A stretch of DNA of 64,000 bases from Arthrobacter sp. ISL-85 (GTDB lineage Bacteria; Actinomycetota; Actinomycetes; Actinomycetales; Micrococcaceae). Position 1 is the stretch's first letter. Each line of letters starts with the position of its first letter. Positions 61,803 through 64,000 of the stretch are shown here, piece by piece. The notes beneath the pieces are model-generated. The model was given only the letters and a program-made list of their open reading frames with translations, had not been told where the DNA came from and ran no database searches. The translations under genes were made by a program, and so were the position numbers. The stretch spans positions 1 to 64,000 of the forward strand of contig NZ_JAGGPQ010000012.1 in the NCBI RefSeq assembly GCF_018613675.1, read 5' to 3'.

Positions 61803-62588
61803 CTAGAGTTGCTTCTCCGCGAAGCTGTGCAGCGCGGCCCGGACGAAGCGGGCCCCTTCCGCCCCGCCGTAATTGGCCGCGAAGCGTGGGTCTTCCACGT
61901 ACATGTCCGCCAGTCCGGTAACGTAGCCCCGGATATTCCCGCCGCCTTCGGCCGCAGGTGTTCCGGGGATGGACTTCAGCCACGCCACGTGCCGCGCTGC
62001 CAGTTCCTGGGCTTCCGGCCCGTCTGCAGCAACTCCGGAACCCGCGGCCGCGGTCCAGTCCCGGCCAAGATTCTCCGCTCTGGACTTCCACCCCCGCTTT
62101 TCCGCCGCCGACATGCCGCGCCACCACGAGTCGGACGTGGCGTAGGCATCCTTGCCCCAGCGTTCCTCAACCTCATCCTTGTATTGGGTGTGGTCGAAGC
62201 CCTCGAACATGTCCTCTGCCATCAGCTGGCCTCCTGCCTCTACTGTTTCGATTGTTTGCCGGACCGACTCGGCCTGCCGCGCAAGCCGTTGCTGCTCCTG
62301 GCCGAGCCAGTCGAGATGGCGGCTGAGCGCCGCCACGGGATCCGCCTGGCGGTGGAAGACCTCCGCGATGGCCGGCAGGCCAAGGCCCAGTTCCCGCAGC
62401 AAAAGGATGCGCTGCAGCTGGAGGAGCGCGGCGCCGTCGTAATAGCGGTAGCCGTTGTGGCCCACCCGGCTGGGCTTTAACAGGCCGATGTCGTCGTAGT
62501 GCCGGAGCGTGCGGCTGGTGATGCCGGCGATCCTGGCCACATCCTGGATGGACCAGTCCCTCCCGCCGGTGCCGGGGAAATCATTCAT
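61803..62588 (-). CDS. MerR-family regulator with TipAS ligand domain
   Basis: The 261-aa protein has a MerR HTH (WSIQDVARIAGITSRTLRHYDDIGLL then RVGHNGYRYYD), a coiled coil (~90-120) and a TipAS-type effector domain (~125-261) with FEGFDHTQYKDEVEERWG and SDSWWRGMSAAEK. TipAL proteins bind thiopeptide-like drugs and activate transcription. Its own promoter has the MerR layout, and the ATG is at or very near the predicted transcription start, so the mRNA may be leaderless. Confidence 0.9.
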   Translation of the reverse strand: MNDFPGTGGRDWSIQDVARIAGITSRTLRHYDDIGLLKPSRVGHNGYRYYDGAALLQLQRILLLRELGLGLPAIAEVFHRQADPVAALSRHLDWLGQEQQRLARQAESVRQTIETVEAGGQLMAEDMFEGFDHTQYKDEVEERWGKDAYATSDSWWRGMSAAEKRGWKSRAENLGRDWTAAAGSGVAADGPEAQELAARHVAWLKSIPGTPAAEGGGNIRGYVTGLADMYVEDPRFAANYGGAEGARFVRAALHSFAEKQL

Positions 62589-62594
62589 GCTCTG

Positions 62595-62637
62595 AGCCTA
62601 GGGGTTGACGCTGCGTCAAGGTCAAGGTCAAGGTCAA
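62595..62637 (-). promoter_or_regulatory. MerR-type promoter/operator of the tipA-like gene
   Basis: On the minus strand, -35 TTGACC (62620-62625) and -10 TAGGCT (62595-62600) are 19 bases apart, the MerR-activated spacing. The spacer contains the perfect dyad TTGACGC-T-GCGTCAA (62605-62619 in plus-strand reading). Two more TTGACC copies follow upstream in tandem to 62637. The -10 box ends 7 bases before the ATG. Confidence 0.75.
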
Positions 62638-62656
62638 CGGCAGGAGCGCCGCGGTG

Positions 62657-62992
62657 TCACCCGGTCCGCCGGTCGCGGGGCGTCCGGTGCCTGGCCTGGG
62701 CCACCAGCCGCGTGAAGGCGAAGACAAAGATGGCCTCGATGAGCAGCATGAGGCCCATCAGCAGCCACTGCTGCCTGCTGATGAAGAAGATGCATCCGGT
62801 CAGGGCCAGGATGGTTCCCAGCGCCAGGGCGTAGACGGCGAAACCGATGGCGACCCTGGCGCTGCGTACCCCGGTGCGGAAGCCAAAGCCATGCGGCTCC
62901 CCGCCTGGCTGTCCGGGCACCCGGTCCGGTGCGGCGGGACCGAGGGAGTCGAACTCCTCCCACGGATCCCTGTCCTGGTCCTGTCCGGTCAT
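62657..62992 (-). CDS. Small membrane protein (111 aa)
   Basis: The protein has an acidic ~45-residue N-terminus (DPWEEFDSLGPAAPDRVPGQ), two membrane helices (~47-68 RVAIGFAVYALALGTILALT and ~72-95 WLLMGLMLLIEAIFVFAF) and a basic tail (RHRTPRDRRTG). No known domain. It stands alone, between the tipA-like promoter and the csp terminator. Confidence 0.72.
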   Translation of the reverse strand: MTGQDQDRDPWEEFDSLGPAAPDRVPGQPGGEPHGFGFRTGVRSARVAIGFAVYALALGTILALTGCIFFISRQQWLLMGLMLLIEAIFVFAFTRLVAQARHRTPRDRRTG

Positions 62993-63036
62993 GAATCAAT
63001 TATCCCAAATGCGCACATCCAGCGCCGCGGCCACGT

Positions 63037-63077
63037 AAAAACAGCGGCTCCTCCAACCTGGGTTGGAGGAGCCGCTG
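63037..63077 (-). terminator. Intrinsic terminator of the cold-shock gene
   Basis: CAGCGGCTCCTCCAAC (63042-63057) and GTTGGAGGAGCCGCTG (63062-63077) form a perfect 16-bp stem with a 4-base loop. On the minus strand it runs into TTTTT, 37 bases after the csp stop. Confidence 0.9.
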
Positions 63078-63113
63078 GATGGGGTCCCGGCAGGTGCCGG
63101 AGGCCGCCGAAGA

Positions 63114-63317
63114 CTAGAGCGGGCGGATGTTCTCTGCCTGCGGGCCCTTGGGGCCCTGGGTCACATCGAATTCGACCTTCTGGTTCTCGTCCAGTGAGCG
63201 GTAGCCGCTGCTGGCGATTGCCGAGTAGTGGGCGAATACGTCAGCGGACCCGTCATCGGGGGCAATGAAGCCAAAACCCTTTTCGGCGTTGAACCATTTA
63301 ACTGTGCCTGTTGCCAT
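63114..63317 (-). CDS. Cold-shock protein (CspA family)
   Basis: The 67-aa protein has the two RNA-binding motifs of the cold-shock domain: [15 protein letters not shown] (RNP1-type) and DVFAHYSAI (RNP2-type), then [17 protein letters not shown]. It binds single-stranded RNA and DNA and melts structure. Length is the family norm. Confidence 0.97.
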   Translation of the reverse strand: MATGTVKWFNAEKGFGFIAPDDGSADVFAHYSAIASSGYRSLDENQKVEFDVTQGPKGPQAENIRPL

Positions 63318-63464
63318 GGCTGCATTCCTTCATGTGACTCTGATTCTCTCCCCCGGGAATGCTCCCGGAGTGTGCGGGAGTTAGTCCCCCACAGTCCCCA
63401 ACGTACGGGGCGCGGGGCCCGGGTGCAAGGGTAAGCGCGATAAAAGCACCATGAACCTGCGACT

Positions 63465-64000
63465 TTAGACGGCTTCAAGCACGCTGACGTAGTTGGCGAT
63501 CCCCACTCCGCCCATGTTCTGCACAGCGGCCCGTCGGGCAGTGGCGAGCTGCATGTCGCCGGCGGTTCCGGTGAGCTGCATCGCGGCGATGACGTGCTGT
63601 GAGACGCCTGTGGCGCCTACCGGGTGGCCTTTGGCCTTGAGGCCGCCGGAGACGTTGATGGGCAGCTTGCCGTCCTTGAAGACCCAGCCTTCGGCCACGG
63701 CGCGGGCACCCTGGCCCGGTTCGGCCAGGCCCATGGCCTCGTACATGAGCAGTTCGGCGATGGTGAAGCAGTCATGCACCTCGGCGAAGTCCAGGTCCTC
63801 CAGCCCGACGCCGGCCATCGCCATGGCGCGCTCCCAGGAGGCGCGGGTTGCGGCGAAAGCGGTGGGGTCCCGGCGCGCGGCGGGGAAAAAATCGTTGGCC
63901 TGGCCAAAGCCCGCGAGCCGGACCGGGGCGGTGGCGCCGCCGGTGGGAGCCACGCTGAGCACCACGGCCGCCGCGCCGTCGGACACGGGGGAGCAGTCGG
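63465..64000 (-). CDS. Thiolase-family protein, 3' part only (cut by window end)
   Basis: The visible 178 codons are the C-terminal half: SDGAAAVVL, DFAEVHDCFTIAELLMYEAMG with the active-site His, and NVSGGLKAKGHPVGATGVSQHV with the CoA-binding GHP. These match SCP2-type thiolases and acetyl-CoA acetyltransferases. The 5' half lies beyond the window. The ending VGIANYVSVLEAV is normal. Confidence 0.9.
   Translation of the reverse strand, partial: DCSPVSDGAAAVVLSVAPTGGATAPVRLAGFGQANDFFPAARRDPTAFAATRASWERAMAMAGVGLEDLDFAEVHDCFTIAELLMYEAMGLAEPGQGARAVAEGWVFKDGKLPINVSGGLKAKGHPVGATGVSQHVIAAMQLTGTAGDMQLATARRAAVQNMGGVGIANYVSVLEAV

Overview
The window looks like a chromosomal segment of a high-GC Gram-positive bacterium of the Arthrobacter/Pseudarthrobacter type (Micrococcaceae). 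The basis is the GC-rich third codon positions throughout, GTG and TTG starts, many 4-base ATGA/GTGA gene overlaps, an Asp23/AmaP-type envelope operon, a TipAL-type MerR regulator and a histidine-utilisation cluster. This is inference from gene content; no rRNA is present. No phage, insertion sequence or CRISPR array was seen.

Bases 1-4052 hold two stress- or envelope-type proteins, an extended SDR and a SigB/SigF-like sigma factor. Bases 4181-15019 hold the most unusual block: gmhB, a family-9 (heptosyltransferase-like) glycosyltransferase, two further glycosyltransferases, gmhA, two separate HldE-type kinase/adenylyltransferases, an SDR, an aldehyde dehydrogenase and a spermidine-synthase-like protein. 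Most are joined by 4-base overlaps. Together they could make and transfer an ADP-activated heptose in an organism that should have no LPS.

Bases 15069-20075 hold a LysR/MHS transporter/3-hydroxybutyrate dehydrogenase unit and a divergent HxlR/NmrA-type pair resembling QorR/QorB. Bases 20153-30178 hold histidine degradation (permease, IclR regulator, hutU, hutH, and a distant hutG) with a fumarylacetoacetate-hydrolase-family protein, a universal stress protein and a tctA remnant between. No hutI is present. Bases 30378-43663 hold a CPA1 antiporter, an NCS2 purine permease, a CopC protein, a small FAD protein, a tandem-USP protein, a rifampicin-phosphotransferase-like enzyme, a LolA-like protein with an ABC transporter, and an NlpC/P60 cell-wall hydrolase.

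Bases 43849-50238 hold a CDF metal exporter, a minizincin-type metalloprotease, an EamA transporter, a PHP phosphoesterase, tRNA-Glu/Asp/Phe and the five-gene Asp23/AmaP operon. Bases 50274-56907 form an alpha-glucoside regulon: a GH13 enzyme, a divergent ABC uptake operon and a LacI regulator, with a LacI-type operator between. Bases 56931-64000 hold exonuclease III, a valine-degradation trio, a TipAL-like regulator with a MerR-type 19-bp-spacer promoter, a cold-shock protein and the 3' part of a thiolase gene cut by the window end.

A 62-bp palindromic element (27-nt arms, 8-nt loop) occurs twice, 9.7 kb apart, once running into the end of a coding region.
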